From NCBI RefSeq assembly GCF_000799735.1, contig NZ_JUHH01000001.1, forward strand, positions 1,488,001 to 1,552,000: 64,000 bases of DNA, in the 5' to 3' direction. Source of the DNA: Methylotenera sp. G11 (lineage in GTDB: Bacteria; Pseudomonadota; Gammaproteobacteria; Burkholderiales; Methylophilaceae). The notes under the pieces are model-generated. The model was not told where the DNA came from, did not search any database, and saw nothing but the letters and a program-made list of their open reading frames with translations. This document shows positions 35,803 through 46,912 of this stretch, in pieces. The number at the start of each line of letters is the position of its first letter. Positions within the stretch are counted from its first letter, which is position 1. The position numbers were made by a program, and so were the translations under genes.

Positions 35803-36930
35803 TTATTTAGGCAAGGCCTCAGTCATCATATTCAAAAACAGGCTCACATCTTTTCCTACTACAGCTTCATAATCTGCGCCGGCTGTCATCTCAATATCAT
35901 CAGACGCCATTGTAGAATGTGCCGCACCCACTGCCCCAGAGGTCGCAGCAATCACATCCCCGGTTGCCAGTCCTGCCAGCGCCTTGAACAAGCCGCCCGA
36001 TGCCCGTTTGGTTGTCTGCCCGGTAGAAGCGGCAACAGGCGTTCCCTTTTCGGCCACGCGATTCGGCAATATCACCGTTTTTGCCAGAGAATAGGTTGCC
36101 ATTTTATTACCTGGCGCAAACACCTGCATCCCGGTGCCCCTGATACTTATCCCGTTCTGGGGTTTATCCTCATAGCCGGAACTCCAATAAAAACGCACTC
36201 CGTCAAATCGTGCAAAATTGACTTTCAGGCGCAGCTGAATGATATTGGCCTGCAAGGCATCAGCAGACTTGAAGCCAGGACCGAATTCAGGCATGAATTT
36301 GGAATACACATCAGGTGAAGTATCTTTGGCCGTAGCAATCACACTCGCGTTGTCTTCCTGCCCTTTTTCATCCTTATCTTCACCGATCTTGGAAAGATCG
36401 CCAAAAAGAATCTCACCCGCAACACCTCTTTCACGATGCACCGGAGGCTGGTTCACTTTGGCGAATTTTTCCTTATACCCCGTCTCCAGCAATACTGTTG
36501 GCGGCAGCACCTCATAGCCCAGCTTTTTCAGTTGTTCAACAAAGGCCGCATAGGATTTATCTGCGATTGCCTGGAACTGCTCATCTTTCACCCCTTTAAG
36601 GTAATAGATTTTTTCTGTGCTCGAGGCTAAACCCGCACCTGAACCGGCATTCTTGGTAACCGCTTTTTGTTCGGTTGCGAACTCCATCTGAAAACCTGCA
36701 ATGACCACTTTTTTACTGGCAGTCTCAACGGGCGCCGGATCCTTGGCAAGCAAGCCTTCGGGCTTGAAGGCTTCTTTAAAGTTGGCCGCTTTGTCAGAAC
36801 TATCGGTGACCTCTACCGGCTTGGCCGGCCCCTTGATCATATCGAACAAATTGGCATGCGCGACTGAAGCATGAGCAACGAACACCATTGCCAACAAAGT
36901 CATCACGGAAGAATTGCATTTGCGAACCAA
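35803..36930 (-). CDS. Unrecognised exported 375-residue protein
   Basis: Signal peptide 1-26 (Ala-His-Ala), then a soluble domain. Visible features: 'KKVVIAGFQMEFATEQKAV', a putative nucleotide- or ligand-type segment 'YAAFVEQLKKLGYEVLPP', 'FYWSSGYEDKPQNGISIRGTG' and a Gly/Ala-rich stretch near 305-340 ('GGLFKALAGLATGDVIAATSG'). The Gly/Ala stretch could be membrane-active or a flexible segment. No known domain recognised. Transcribed before the VOC gene. Confidence 0.75.
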   Translation of the reverse strand: MVRKCNSSVMTLLAMVFVAHASVAHANLFDMIKGPAKPVEVTDSSDKAANFKEAFKPEGLLAKDPAPVETASKKVVIAGFQMEFATEQKAVTKNAGSGAGLASSTEKIYYLKGVKDEQFQAIADKSYAAFVEQLKKLGYEVLPPTVLLETGYKEKFAKVNQPPVHRERGVAGEILFGDLSKIGEDKDEKGQEDNASVIATAKDTSPDVYSKFMPEFGPGFKSADALQANIIQLRLKVNFARFDGVRFYWSSGYEDKPQNGISIRGTGMQVFAPGNKMATYSLAKTVILPNRVAEKGTPVAASTGQTTKRASGGLFKALAGLATGDVIAATSGAVGAAHSTMASDDIEMTAGADYEAVVGKDVSLFLNMMTEALPK

Positions 36931-37068
36931 GATAAACCTCCTAAAAAAGCACCTTAATCACTACTCATAATAATGCAATTCACGATGCGCTGACCAGGCT
37001 CAAACTCGCAGTCGGTACGATTAGTACGGCAAGAGCCTGCAACAATGCCAGCACAAAGCGAGTGCATT

Positions 37069-38856
37069 TTATGCAGCCGGATTTTGTGAGCGCACGCGTA
37101 TATGCAACTCACGCAGCTGTTTCTCATCCACTTCATTCGGCGCATTGGTCATCAAGCACTGCGCGCGCTGTGTTTTAGGGAATGCGATCACATCACGGAT
37201 AGACTCGGCACCCGCCATTAAAGTCACCAGACGATCCAGGCCGAAAGCCAGGCCGCCGTGCGGAGGTGCGCCGTATTGCAGTGCGTCGAGTAGGAAGCCG
37301 AATTTCTCCTGCGCTTCTTCCTTGCTGATCTTCAATGCATCAAACACTTTGGACTGCACGTCCTGTTTGTGGATACGCACTGAACCGCCGCCGACTTCCC
37401 AGCCGTTCAGCACCATGTCGTAAGCTTTTGACAGTGCGGCGCCCGGATTGCTGGTCAGGAAATCTTCATGGCCATCTTTAGGTGCCGTGAACGGATGGTG
37501 CAAGGCCACCCAGCGGCCTGCATCTTCGTCATGTTCAAACATCGGGAAATCAACCACCCACAATGGCGCCCATGCCCGGCCATCCACATGGCCTTTGTCA
37601 TGACCGACTTTGAGGCGCAGCGCACCCAGAGCTTCATTCACCACTTTAGCTTTGTCTGCGCCAAAGAACACGATGTCACCATTCTGTGCGCCTGTGCGCT
37701 CGATAATGGCGCGCAAAGCATTCTCATGGATGTTTTTTACAATCGGGCTTTGCAGGCCTTCTTCATTCAGTTTGGTGATGTCATTGATCTTGATGTAAGC
37801 CAAGCCTTTGGCGCCGTAGATTTTCACGAACTCGGTATAAGCATCGATTTCTGAACGGCTGATTGCAGCGCCGTTCGGCACGCGCAACGCAGCAACACGG
37901 CCACCCGCCATATTGGCAGCACCTGCGAACACTTTGAAATCCACATCTTTCATCACATCTGAAAGTTCAGTGATTTCAAGCGTCACGCGCATGTCCGGCT
38001 TGTCTGAACCGTATCTGTTCATGGCTTCTGCAAACGGCATGCGCGGGAATTTAGCCGGCAAGTCTACATCCTGCACTTTTTTCAGCATCTGGCGGATCAT
38101 TTCTTCCACCAGGTCCATGATATCGTTTTCTTCCATGAACGAAGTTTCAATGTCCACCTGCGTGAATTCAGGCTGACGGTCTGCACGCAAATCTTCATCA
38201 CGGAAACACTTGGTGATCTGGAAGTAACGGTCAAAGCCTGACACCATCAGCAGCTGCTTGAACAACTGCGGTGATTGCGGCAACGCAAAGAACATGCCGT
38301 GATGCACGCGGCTAGGCACCAGGTAGTCACGCGCACCTTCAGGGGTTGAGCGTGTCAGCATCGGCGTTTCAACTTCAATGAAACCGTTGGTATCCAGATA
38401 GTCACGCAATGTTTTCGCAACGCGATAACGCAGCATCAGGTTCTTCTGCATGGTTGGACGGCGCAGGTCGATATAGCGGTGCTCCAGGCGCACGGTTTCC
38501 GTAAGGTTCTCATCGTCCAGCATGAATGGCGGCGTGAGCGAGGCATTCAGCACTTCGATCTCGGTGGCCAGCATTTCCACTTCACCGGTAGGCAAGTTAG
38601 GATTTACGGTACCCTCAGGGCGCGCACGTACTTTACATACCACTTTCAATACAAACTCACTGCGCACGGTTTCTGCAATCGCAAAAGCGTCTTTGGTATC
38701 CGGGTCGATCACGATCTGCGCCAGGCCTTCACGGTCACGCAAGTCGATAAAAATCACACCACCGTGGTCACGGCGACGATGCGCCCAGCCACATAGCGTT
38801 ACGGTTTGACCAATGTGTTCGCGGTTTAAATGGCCGCAGTAATGTGTACGCATCAT
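37069..38856 (-). CDS. aspS: Aspartyl-tRNA synthetase
   Basis: 595 residues, bacterial type. The N-terminal OB-fold ('[20 protein letters not shown]') binds the anticodon. Class II motif 2 '[20 protein letters not shown]' and motif 3 '[15 protein letters not shown]' are clear, and the GAD insertion (about 290-410) is typical of bacteria. It charges tRNA-Asp, and in organisms lacking AsnRS also tRNA-Asn; which applies cannot be judged here. It lies 19 bases after the DUF502 gene. Confidence 0.97.
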   Translation of the reverse strand: MMRTHYCGHLNREHIGQTVTLCGWAHRRRDHGGVIFIDLRDREGLAQIVIDPDTKDAFAIAETVRSEFVLKVVCKVRARPEGTVNPNLPTGEVEMLATEIEVLNASLTPPFMLDDENLTETVRLEHRYIDLRRPTMQKNLMLRYRVAKTLRDYLDTNGFIEVETPMLTRSTPEGARDYLVPSRVHHGMFFALPQSPQLFKQLLMVSGFDRYFQITKCFRDEDLRADRQPEFTQVDIETSFMEENDIMDLVEEMIRQMLKKVQDVDLPAKFPRMPFAEAMNRYGSDKPDMRVTLEITELSDVMKDVDFKVFAGAANMAGGRVAALRVPNGAAISRSEIDAYTEFVKIYGAKGLAYIKINDITKLNEEGLQSPIVKNIHENALRAIIERTGAQNGDIVFFGADKAKVVNEALGALRLKVGHDKGHVDGRAWAPLWVVDFPMFEHDEDAGRWVALHHPFTAPKDGHEDFLTSNPGAALSKAYDMVLNGWEVGGGSVRIHKQDVQSKVFDALKISKEEAQEKFGFLLDALQYGAPPHGGLAFGLDRLVTLMAGAESIRDVIAFPKTQRAQCLMTNAPNEVDEKQLRELHIRVRSQNPAA

Positions 38857-38875
38857 AATTGTGTTTACTATTTAT

Positions 38876-39490
38876 TTATTGAGTTAAAAGTTTAGGTAAT
38901 TTGTTTGCCGGTGCAACGACACCCATGGAGATGATGTATTTAAGCGCTTCATCTACGCTCATTTCCAGTTCTATCACATCGGCTTTAGGCATCATCAGAA
39001 AGTAACCACCGGTTGGGTTAGGGGTAGTCGGCACAAACACGCTGACGTAATCGCCATGCAGATGATTAGCCACATCGCCGCCGGGCGTGCCGGTCAGGAA
39101 AGCAATCGTCCATGCGCCTTCACGCGGGAACTGCACCAGCACGGCTTTACGGAATGCATTGCCGGAATCGGAGAACAGCGTATCCGAAACCTGCTTGACG
39201 CTGGAGTAGATCGACTTCACGACGGGCAGGCGCTGGAGCAGCTTTTCCCAAAGTGAAATGATCTGCATACCGAAAAAATTGGTTGCGATGATGCCGGTCG
39301 TCAGCACGATAGCAAAAGTCAGGATCACGCCGAAGCCGGGAATATCGCGGCCGAACAGGGTATGCGGATGCCATTGCTCAGGCAGCAGCAACAGGCTTTG
39401 GTCCATCATGCCGATCAATGATTTGAGCACCCAGATGGTAATCACCAGGGGAACCAGAACCAGCAAGCCTGTTATCAGATATTTTTTCAT
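38876..39490 (-). CDS. DUF502 membrane protein
   Basis: 204 residues from the ATG at 39490. The upstream start at 39520 overlaps fmdB. Two hydrophobic segments (about 3-22 and 50-75) and the signature 'GLLVLVPLVITIWVLKSL', then 'RLPVVKSIYSSVKQVSDTLF' and 'FLTGTPGG...VFVPTTPNPTGGYFLMMP'. Inner-membrane protein of unknown function, frequently placed between fmdB and aspS, as here. Confidence 0.88.
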   Translation of the reverse strand: MKKYLITGLLVLVPLVITIWVLKSLIGMMDQSLLLLPEQWHPHTLFGRDIPGFGVILTFAIVLTTGIIATNFFGMQIISLWEKLLQRLPVVKSIYSSVKQVSDTLFSDSGNAFRKAVLVQFPREGAWTIAFLTGTPGGDVANHLHGDYVSVFVPTTPNPTGGYFLMMPKADVIELEMSVDEALKYIISMGVVAPANKLPKLLTQ

Positions 39491-39504
39491 AAAAAATGCG
39501 TTCG

Positions 39505-39768
39505 CTAGTGGCAGGCGCAACCGGTACCGCAGGCAGCAGGTGCTGCGCTAGATTCCGGAGCCGGCTCAGGCTTTTTTGCGCTGTTACCGCCTTTAAAATC
39601 GGTTGCATACCAGCCACTGCCGGTGAGTTGGAAACTAGGTGCGGAAACCTGCTTGGCAAAACTCTCTTTACCGCATTGCGGACAAGCTTCTACCTGCGCC
39701 GCGCTGATCTTGCGCATCACCTCGGCTTTATGACCGCAGCTGCTGCATTGATAATCGTAAATAGGCAT
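39505..39768 (-). CDS. FmdB-family zinc-ribbon protein
   Basis: 87 residues. It starts 'MPIYDYQCSSCGHKAEVMRK' and continues 'CPQCGK', a CxxC...CxxC zinc ribbon, then 'GSGWYATDFKGG', and ends in a Pro/Ala linker with Cys/His residues (CGTGCACH). Named after a regulator of a formamidase gene in methylotrophs, but most members are of unknown role. It lies 14 bases before the DUF502 start. Confidence 0.92.
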   Translation of the reverse strand: MPIYDYQCSSCGHKAEVMRKISAAQVEACPQCGKESFAKQVSAPSFQLTGSGWYATDFKGGNSAKKPEPAPESSAAPAACGTGCACH

Positions 39769-39841
39769 TTAAATCCTCCTTACACAAATATGTTGAACAA
39801 CATGAAATTATACCCGAATACCGTAAAAGCATTCAGCAGGC

Positions 39842-40930
39842 TTAGTTATCGTCATCCTGCTGGTTCTGAAAACGCCTTTTCCTGACGCTCTCCGCCAGCA
39901 TATCCAAAAGCTCTACCGTATCATCCCAGCCCAGGCAGCCGTCGGTGATCGATTTACCGTATTCCAGTGCGCAGCCCGGTTCATGATCCTGCCGGCCTTC
40001 ATTCAGGTGCGACTCGATCATCAGCCCGATGATGCGATCATCCCCCGCATTCAGCTGCTCTGCCACATTTGCCGCGACGTTCTTCTGCAGCTTGTACTGG
40101 CGCTGACTATTCGCATGTGAGCAGTCCACCATCACTTTGGCATTCAGGCCTGACTGCGCCAGCTCCTTGGCTACCGCTTCAATATTCTCTGCATCGTAGT
40201 TAGGTGTCTTGCCGCCGCGCAGGATCACATGGCAATCTTCATTGCCGGTCGTTGAAATAATCGCCGAACGGCCATCCTTGGTCACGGATAAAAAGTGGTG
40301 CGGGCTGGCAGCGGCCTTGATTGCATCAACCGCAATGCGGATATTGCCATCCGTACCGTTTTTGAAACCCACTGGGCACGACAAACCCGAAGCCAGCTCA
40401 CGATGGATCTGCGATTCAGTGGTGCGCGCACCAATCGCACCCCAGCTCACCAGGTCAGCCGTATATTGTGGCGTAATGGTGTCCAGAAACTCGGTTGCAG
40501 CAGGCAGACCCAGCTCATTCACCTCAAGCAGGAAACGCCGCGCCAGATCGAGCCCCTCGTTAATATCGAAACTGCCATTCAGGTGCGGATCGTTGATGAG
40601 GCCTTTCCAGCCCACTGTCGTGCGTGGTTTTTCGAAATAAACGCGCATCACGATCAGCAACTCGTTGCTATGCTTGCGCGATTGCGTCAGCAGGCGTTTT
40701 GCATATTCGATACCTGCATCATAATCATGGATAGAACAAGGCCCGATCACTACCAGCAGGCGATCATTCGCACTGTGCAGAATGCGGTGTATCTCGCTGC
40801 GTGCTTTGACAATGCGATCCACGGTAGCCTTGCTCGGCTCAAGCTTCTCCAGCAGCACAGAAGGCGGAGTCAACTCCTTGATTTCGATAATACGCACATC
40901 GTCAGTAATAATTTTTTGGCTAGGGCTCAT
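39842..40930 (-). CDS. aroG: 3-deoxy-7-phosphoheptulonate (DAHP) synthase
   Basis: 362 residues, AroG/F/H-type class I. Markers: 'LLVVIGPCSIHDYDAGIEYA', 'MRVYFEKPRTTVGWKGLINDP', 'GARTTESQIHRELASGLSCPVGFKNGTDG' (key residues GARTTESQ, CPVGFKNGT) and 'VMVDCSHANS'. It condenses PEP and erythrose-4-phosphate, the first step of the shikimate pathway, and is probably feedback-regulated by an aromatic amino acid. It is separated from ssb by a terminator, so it has its own promoter. Confidence 0.96.
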   Translation of the reverse strand: MSPSQKIITDDVRIIEIKELTPPSVLLEKLEPSKATVDRIVKARSEIHRILHSANDRLLVVIGPCSIHDYDAGIEYAKRLLTQSRKHSNELLIVMRVYFEKPRTTVGWKGLINDPHLNGSFDINEGLDLARRFLLEVNELGLPAATEFLDTITPQYTADLVSWGAIGARTTESQIHRELASGLSCPVGFKNGTDGNIRIAVDAIKAAASPHHFLSVTKDGRSAIISTTGNEDCHVILRGGKTPNYDAENIEAVAKELAQSGLNAKVMVDCSHANSQRQYKLQKNVAANVAEQLNAGDDRIIGLMIESHLNEGRQDHEPGCALEYGKSITDGCLGWDDTVELLDMLAESVRKRRFQNQQDDDN

Positions 40931-40970
40931 TTAGGTAACTCGTTGAATGCGCAAAATAAAAGAAACGCAA

Positions 40971-41003
40971 AAAACAAAGCCCGTATAGAGCGGGCTTTGT
41001 TTT
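40971..41003 (-). terminator. Terminator after ssb
   Basis: AAAACAAAGCCCG / CGGGCTTTGTTTT, 13-bp arms around TATAGAG. It ends the yajR-like/ssb transcript before aroG. Confidence 0.88.
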
Positions 41004-41033
41004 AATAATTGTCTAATTATACTGCGATAGCAA

Positions 41034-41540
41034 TCAAAACGGTATATCGTCCTCAAAATCATCAAAACCTGAGCCGGCCGCAGCCGGTTTTGGCGCAGAC
41101 TGCGCCGGCGCAGTCCTGGCCTGACCCTGGCTTGGCGGTGCCTGGTTGTAATCGTCCATACCGCCCTGATCCATACCGCCATCGTAGCTGGCATTTGAAC
41201 CGCCGCCATCACGGCCGCCCAGCATCTGCATCTGGTCAGCAATGATTTCCGTTGTGTAACGGTCCTGACCTTCCTTGGTTTGCCATTTACGTGTCTGCAG
41301 GCGGCCTTCCACATATACCGGGCGGCCTTTTTTAAGGTACTCGCCGGCAATCTCAGCCAGTTTGCGATACATCACGATATTATGCCACTCGGTACGCTCC
41401 TGTTTGGCGCCGGATTTATCTTTCCAGCTATCAGTTGTCGCAATACTGAAATTACATACAGCTTCACCATTCGGCATATAGCGCACTTCCGGATCCCGCC
41501 CCAGATTGCCTACCAATATTACTTTATTCACTGATGCCAT
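41034..41540 (-). CDS. ssb: Single-stranded DNA-binding protein
   Basis: 168 residues. The OB-fold (1-110) has '[23 protein letters not shown]' and '[23 protein letters not shown]'. The linker is rich in Gly, Pro and Gln, and the acidic tip 'DDFEDDIPF' binds partner proteins. It coats ssDNA at forks. It starts two bases past the stop of the MFS gene. uvrA nearby is divergent, a common ssb-uvrA grouping. Confidence 0.96.
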   Translation of the reverse strand: MASVNKVILVGNLGRDPEVRYMPNGEAVCNFSIATTDSWKDKSGAKQERTEWHNIVMYRKLAEIAGEYLKKGRPVYVEGRLQTRKWQTKEGQDRYTTEIIADQMQMLGGRDGGGSNASYDGGMDQGGMDDYNQAPPSQGQARTAPAQSAPKPAAAGSGFDDFEDDIPF

Positions 41541-41542
41541 AT

Positions 41543-42982
41543 TTATCCCTTCAACAATTGATACACTTGGGCGTCATCCCAATCATGCGATTTATCTAAT
41601 TTCAATATTACCGTGCGCTCCTGTGGCAGCACCGCAGCTTCAACCACACCCGCACACGCCAGCAGCCTGCCCCTGATCGCATTCGCTTCGGCAGCCGTCA
41701 TGCCGTCAGCAGAGGCGTCCATCGTATACATCCTGGTTCTTACCGCCAATGGCGCCTGCATGGATGATGCAAATAATAGCCATAAAACCATCATTACACC
41801 ACAAAATATAAATACGCTGGAAAAGCCATACGTATGCGACAGGTAGCCGCCAAGCGCACCACCGACAAAAATACCCAGGGACTGCGACGTATTATAAACC
41901 CCCATCGCGGTGCCTTTTGCCGCTGCCGGTGCAATTTTGCTGATCAATGACGGCAATGACGCTTCCAGCAGGTTAAATGCGATGAAATAGATGGTGAGTG
42001 AAGCAACGATACCCCAGAAATAAGATATTGAAACCGCGAACATGATCTGGGCAAGCAGCATGACCGCTACCGCCGTCACAAAAACCTGCTTCATTCTGGC
42101 TTGTTTTTCACCATAAATAATCGCAGGCACCATGAGCACGAATGCAGCCACGACAACCGGCAGGTAAATTTTCCAGTGCTGGCTTACGTCCATTGCGCTG
42201 GATTGGTTGATTGCAAAAGGCACAACGACAAACATGGCCATCTGCGCTGCATGCAAGGCAAATATGCCGTAATTCAAACGTAACAGCTGGGTATTTTTCA
42301 GTACGTCTTTCAGTTTCGCCGGAGCCGCGCTTGCGTCCGAGTGGTAATGGCTATCGACAGGGTCAGGCACCACATATTTCACCACCGCAATCGCAGCCAG
42401 CGTCAGTATGCCGGTCAGGAAAAAGATTCCCGGCACCCCGATCCAGTCATTCAGAATCGGACCTGCCACCAGTGAAAGCGCAAATGCGATACCTATGGTG
42501 CCGCCTATGGTTGCCATAGCCTTGGTGCGATGCTCATCACGCGTCAGGTCAGCCACCAGGGCGGTGACTACAGCCGAAACAGCACCGGCTCCCTGAATGG
42601 CACGCCCGATAATCACGCCTTCGATATTCATCGCCAGTGCTGCCACCATGCTGCCAAGGGCAAAGATACCCAGGCCGATATAAATCATCGGCTTGCGGCC
42701 ATATTTGTCAGATGCCATGCCGAACGGCAATTGCAGCAATGCCTGCGTCAAGCCGTAAGCGCCCAGCGCCAAGCCCACCATCAGGCCGCTGGGCTTGTCC
42801 GGCAACGTTGACGCATAAATCGCGAAAATCGGCAGGATCAGAAACATGCCCAGCATGCGCAGGCCATAAATCGACGCCAGACTTAACGTGGCGCGCAGCT
42901 CTGCCGGAGTCATTTTTTCTGTAGTAATGATGTCTTCGACAACGCTGATTGTCGCAGATGTTGTATTGTGCAACGATGACAT
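41543..42982 (-). CDS. MFS transporter, YajR-like, with C-terminal domain
   Basis: 479 residues with twelve membrane helices. Motif A '[18 protein letters not shown]' follows the second helix. After the last helix comes a C-terminal soluble domain (about 410-479, '[21 protein letters not shown]') that resembles the ferredoxin-like YAM domain of YajR. YajR-type proteins are drug:proton antiporter-like; the substrate here is unknown. Co-transcribed with ssb, and divergent from uvrA across 64-85 bases depending on the uvrA start. Confidence 0.85.
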   Translation of the reverse strand: MSSLHNTTSATISVVEDIITTEKMTPAELRATLSLASIYGLRMLGMFLILPIFAIYASTLPDKPSGLMVGLALGAYGLTQALLQLPFGMASDKYGRKPMIYIGLGIFALGSMVAALAMNIEGVIIGRAIQGAGAVSAVVTALVADLTRDEHRTKAMATIGGTIGIAFALSLVAGPILNDWIGVPGIFFLTGILTLAAIAVVKYVVPDPVDSHYHSDASAAPAKLKDVLKNTQLLRLNYGIFALHAAQMAMFVVVPFAINQSSAMDVSQHWKIYLPVVVAAFVLMVPAIIYGEKQARMKQVFVTAVAVMLLAQIMFAVSISYFWGIVASLTIYFIAFNLLEASLPSLISKIAPAAAKGTAMGVYNTSQSLGIFVGGALGGYLSHTYGFSSVFIFCGVMMVLWLLFASSMQAPLAVRTRMYTMDASADGMTAAEANAIRGRLLACAGVVEAAVLPQERTVILKLDKSHDWDDAQVYQLLKG

Positions 42983-43067
42983 GAAAAATAATTAATCTTA
43001 ATGCGTAAAAGTAGGTATATTAGCAGGTTGCCCCAATTTTTAGTAAATGCATGATGGATTTAAACCG

Positions 43068-45881
43068 ATGGATCTGATTCGTATTCGCGGTGCGCGCACC
43101 CACAATTTAAAGAACATATCGCTGGATATTCCACGCAACCAGCTGGTAGTCATTACCGGCTTGTCTGGTTCCGGCAAGTCCTCACTGGCTTTTGATACAC
43201 TGTACGCTGAGGGGCAGCGCCGTTATGTTGAATCACTCTCGGCATACGCCCGCCAGTTTCTGGCGCGTATGGATAAACCTGATGTCGATTTAATCGAAGG
43301 TTTATCTCCCGCCATCTCCATTGAGCAGAAATCCACCTCCCACAATCCGCGCTCCACCGTAGGCACGGTCACCGAGATCCATGATTACTTAAGGCTGCTA
43401 TACGCGCGCGCCGGCGATCCGGAATGCCCGGAGCATGGCATCAAGCTGGAAGCGCAAACGGTAAGCCAGATGGTAGACAGCGTATTGGCGCTGCCTGAAG
43501 ACACCAGGCTCATGATACTGGCGCCGGTTGTATCCAACCGCAAGGGCGAGCAGATTGATTTATTTGAAGAACTGAAAGCACAAGGTTTCGTGCGTCTGCG
43601 CGTAGACGGCAAGATTTATGAAGTCGATGCGTTGCCGCAACTGGCAAAAACCACCAAACATAACGTAGATGTCGTGGTTGACCGTATCAAAGTCAAAGCG
43701 GATATGAAGCAGCGTATCGCGGAATCATTTGAAACCGCCCTGCGTTTGGCCGAAGGCAAAGCGATTGCCTTGGAAATGGATACTGAAAAAGAGCATTTAT
43801 TCTCAGCCAAATTCTCATGCCCGGTTTGTGACTACTCACTTGCCGAATTAGAGCCGCGCCTGTTCTCGTTTAACAACCCGATGGGTGCCTGCCCGAAATG
43901 CGACGGCCTCGGAAACATCAACTTTTTTGACCCGAAACGCGTAGTTGCATTTCCGCATCTGTCACTGGCCGCAGGCGCGATCAAAGGCTGGGACAGACGC
44001 AACCAGTTTTATTTCCAGATGCTGTCCAGCCTGGCAGCACACTACGACTTTGACCTGGACACGACCTTTGAAAAACTGCCGGAAAACATCCAGCATATCC
44101 TGCTGCACGGCAGCGGCAAAGAAGAAGTGGCTTTCAAATACCTCAATGAACGCGGCTTGTTCTACCAGAAAACGCACAGCTTCGAAGGCATTTTAAACAA
44201 CCTGCAAAGACGCTATCACGAAACAGACTCGCAGACCGTGCGCGAAGAACTTGCAAAATACCTGAATTCACAAAGCTGCCCGGATTGCGTCGGCACACGC
44301 TTACGCAAAGAAGCTCGCCACGTAAAAGTGGGCAACAAGAACATTCACCAGGTATGTGAAGTGCCGCTGAAGCAAGCGCTCACCTTCTTTGAGAATATAG
44401 AACTGACAGGCGCAAAACTTGCCATCGCCGATAAAATCGTTAAAGAGATCAGCAACCGCCTCAAGTTCCTGACCAACGTAGGCCTGGAATATCTGTCACT
44501 ATCGCGCTCCGCTGAAACCCTGTCCGGCGGCGAGGCGCAGCGTATTCGTCTCGCTTCGCAGATCGGCAGCGGTCTGACGGGCGTCATGTACGTGCTGGAT
44601 GAGCCATCCATCGGCTTGCACCAGCGCGATAATGACCGACTGCTAGACACGCTCAAGCGCCTGCGCGACATCGGCAACAGTGTCATTGTGGTGGAGCATG
44701 ACCAGGATGCGATCATGGAAGCGGATTATGTCGTGGATATCGGCCCGGGCGCCGGCGAACATGGCGGCCGTATCGTGGCGGAAGGCACGCCACAGCAGAT
44801 CAAAGACAACCCGAACTCGGTCACTGGTGAATACCTGAGCGGAAAACGCCAGATTACTTACAACAAAAAACGCACCTCCCCTGACCCTGCACGCTGGATG
44901 AAACTCACCCACGCAACAGGCAACAACCTGAAAGACGTCACCCTGAAGCTGCCGGTTGGCCTGCTCAGCTGCATTACCGGCGTCTCCGGCAGCGGCAAGT
45001 CCACACTGATCAATGACACGCTATATAGGATCGTTGCCCACCACTTGTACGGCAGCAGTACCGAACCTGCACCTTATGGTGAAATGAACGGCCTGGAGTT
45101 TTTTGACAAGGTCGTCGACGTAGACCAGAGCCCGATCGGGCGTACGCCACGTTCCAACCCGGCAACCTACACCGGCCTGTTTACGCCGATACGCGATCTA
45201 TTCGCCAGCGTGCCGGAAAGCCGCGCACGCGGTTACGGCCCGGGGCGCTACTCATTTAACGTAAAGGGCGGGCGCTGTGAGGCGTGCCAGGGTGACGGTG
45301 TGATTCGCGTTGAAATGCACTTCCTGCCTGATGTATACGTACCTTGCGATGTGTGTAAAGGCCAGCGCTACAACCGTGAAACTTTGGAAATTCAGTTCAA
45401 AGGCAAAAACATCCACGAAATTTTAGGCATGACGGTTGAACAGGCGCACGCGTTTTTCAGCGCACAGCCGGTGATTGCACGCAAACTGCAGACTTTACTG
45501 GATGTTGGCTTAGGCTACATTACCCTGGGCCAGAGCGCCACAACACTTTCAGGCGGCGAGGCACAGCGCGTGAAACTGGCGCTGGAACTGAGCAAACGAG
45601 ACACCGGGCGCACCTTGTATATTCTGGATGAACCGACCACCGGCCTTCACTTTGCTGACATACAGCTGTTACTGGACGTGATTCACAGACTGCGCGATGC
45701 TGGCAACACCATCGTGATTATTGAACATAATCTGGATGTGATTAAAACCGCAGACTGGATTGTAGACATGGGTCCCGAAGGCGGTGATGGCGGCGGCACC
45801 ATCATCGCCGAAGGCACGCCGGAACAGGTCGCGCAAAATGAAGTGAGTTACACGGCGAAATATTTGCGGGCTATGCTGTAG
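43068..45881 (+). CDS. uvrA: Excinuclease ABC subunit A
   Basis: 937 residues from the ATG at 43068. An ATG at 43047 would add seven residues and is nearly as likely. Two ABC ATPase cassettes: Walker A '[20 protein letters not shown]' and '[15 protein letters not shown]'; signatures '[12 protein letters not shown]' and '[12 protein letters not shown]'; two CxxC zinc modules ('[16 protein letters not shown]' and '[16 protein letters not shown]'). It scans DNA for bulky damage with UvrB. Confidence 0.97.
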   Translation: MDLIRIRGARTHNLKNISLDIPRNQLVVITGLSGSGKSSLAFDTLYAEGQRRYVESLSAYARQFLARMDKPDVDLIEGLSPAISIEQKSTSHNPRSTVGTVTEIHDYLRLLYARAGDPECPEHGIKLEAQTVSQMVDSVLALPEDTRLMILAPVVSNRKGEQIDLFEELKAQGFVRLRVDGKIYEVDALPQLAKTTKHNVDVVVDRIKVKADMKQRIAESFETALRLAEGKAIALEMDTEKEHLFSAKFSCPVCDYSLAELEPRLFSFNNPMGACPKCDGLGNINFFDPKRVVAFPHLSLAAGAIKGWDRRNQFYFQMLSSLAAHYDFDLDTTFEKLPENIQHILLHGSGKEEVAFKYLNERGLFYQKTHSFEGILNNLQRRYHETDSQTVREELAKYLNSQSCPDCVGTRLRKEARHVKVGNKNIHQVCEVPLKQALTFFENIELTGAKLAIADKIVKEISNRLKFLTNVGLEYLSLSRSAETLSGGEAQRIRLASQIGSGLTGVMYVLDEPSIGLHQRDNDRLLDTLKRLRDIGNSVIVVEHDQDAIMEADYVVDIGPGAGEHGGRIVAEGTPQQIKDNPNSVTGEYLSGKRQITYNKKRTSPDPARWMKLTHATGNNLKDVTLKLPVGLLSCITGVSGSGKSTLINDTLYRIVAHHLYGSSTEPAPYGEMNGLEFFDKVVDVDQSPIGRTPRSNPATYTGLFTPIRDLFASVPESRARGYGPGRYSFNVKGGRCEACQGDGVIRVEMHFLPDVYVPCDVCKGQRYNRETLEIQFKGKNIHEILGMTVEQAHAFFSAQPVIARKLQTLLDVGLGYITLGQSATTLSGGEAQRVKLALELSKRDTGRTLYILDEPTTGLHFADIQLLLDVIHRLRDAGNTIVIIEHNLDVIKTADWIVDMGPEGGDGGGTIIAEGTPEQVAQNEVSYTAKYLRAML

Positions 45882-45922
45882 AAAACCTGCTCTTGATTTG
45901 ACACCGACTATGATTTGCCAAT

Positions 45923-46153
45923 ATGAAAATTGATAAAAAATATAGCCCTGTCTTATTTGCATTCTTCATGTCACTGCTGATGGCGCTGATCATGTCCGGG
46001 GTTCTCACCGCTTTGTTTTCAGGGTTTAACCAGCAGTTTTTTGCACAATGGATGCGCGCATTTATCCATGCCTGGCCAATCGCATTTCCAGCCATATTCA
46101 TCGTAGCGCCGGTGGTCAGAAAAATTGTGGGCGCAATCACCAAAGAAGAATAG
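45923..46153 (+). CDS. DUF2798-family small membrane protein
   Basis: 76 residues, two helices ('LFAFFMSLLMALIMSGVLTAL' and 'WPIAFPAIFIVAPVVRKIV') with a short loop containing 'WMRAFIHAW'. The family is common in proteobacteria and of unknown function. It lies 41 bases after uvrA on the same strand and ends convergently with mtgA. Confidence 0.8.
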   Translation: MKIDKKYSPVLFAFFMSLLMALIMSGVLTALFSGFNQQFFAQWMRAFIHAWPIAFPAIFIVAPVVRKIVGAITKEE

Positions 46154-46159
46154 ATACGC

Positions 46160-46912
46160 TCACTTCGGCACCGCCACCATGTGCATTCTTGCCTGTATGG
46201 TCGCTGTACGACGGCTCAGGTAACGCGTATATTGGTGCGTATCATAAAACCGCGGATTGGGAATCATTGCCGCAAGCCTTGCCGCCTGCCCGGCGCCGAG
46301 TTTGGATGCGCTGGTTTTATAATAATGCCGCGCCGCAGCTTCTGCACCGAACACACCATTACCCCACTCGATCACATTCAGGTAAATTTCCAGAATACGG
46401 CGTTTGCTGAGCATTTTTTCCAGCATCAGCGTAATGACGGCTTCCTGCGCCTTGCGCCAGGGTGTGCGCTTTGTTGATAAAAACAGGTTCTTTGCCAGCT
46501 GCTGGCTGATCGTGGACCCGCCGGCAACAATCTTGCCTTTCTTCAGGTTTTTCTCGTAGGCTTTTTGAATGCCTTCCCAATCAAACCCTTCATGTTCAAG
46601 AAACTTGGCATCCTCAGAAGCGATCACTGCCCGCTTCAGGTGAATAGAGATCTTTTCGTAATCAACCCACTTATATTTCAACTCGGCATCCGGGCGTTTC
46701 ACCTGGATAATCTCCAGGCGATCCTCCATGAATGCACTTGAATGCGGGTTGAATTTAATCCACCAGCAGATATGCAGGAATATCCAGATTTGATACAGCA
46801 CGATAAATGCCAACAGCAATGCCAGGCCGCGCTTGATATAGCCGCTTTTAGTCAAAGGCCTGGCACCGGGCCGCTGATTCAACAGCCAGTCGTTCAAAAA
46901 ACTCCTGAGCAT
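46160..46912 (-). CDS. mtgA: Monofunctional peptidoglycan transglycosylase
   Basis: 250 residues. One N-terminal helix (about 30-50), then the GT51 domain: 'VIASEDAKFLEHEGFDWEGI' with catalytic Glu, 'GGSTISQQLAKNLFLS', 'KAQEAVITLMLEKMLSKRRILEIYLNVIEWGNGVFGAEAAA' (key residues E, K, RILE.YLN) and 'YYKTSA'. It polymerises lipid II without a transpeptidase domain. Its ATG directly follows the aroE stop codon. Confidence 0.95.
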   Translation of the reverse strand: MLRSFLNDWLLNQRPGARPLTKSGYIKRGLALLLAFIVLYQIWIFLHICWWIKFNPHSSAFMEDRLEIIQVKRPDAELKYKWVDYEKISIHLKRAVIASEDAKFLEHEGFDWEGIQKAYEKNLKKGKIVAGGSTISQQLAKNLFLSTKRTPWRKAQEAVITLMLEKMLSKRRILEIYLNVIEWGNGVFGAEAAARHYYKTSASKLGAGQAARLAAMIPNPRFYDTHQYTRYLSRRTATIQARMHMVAVPK

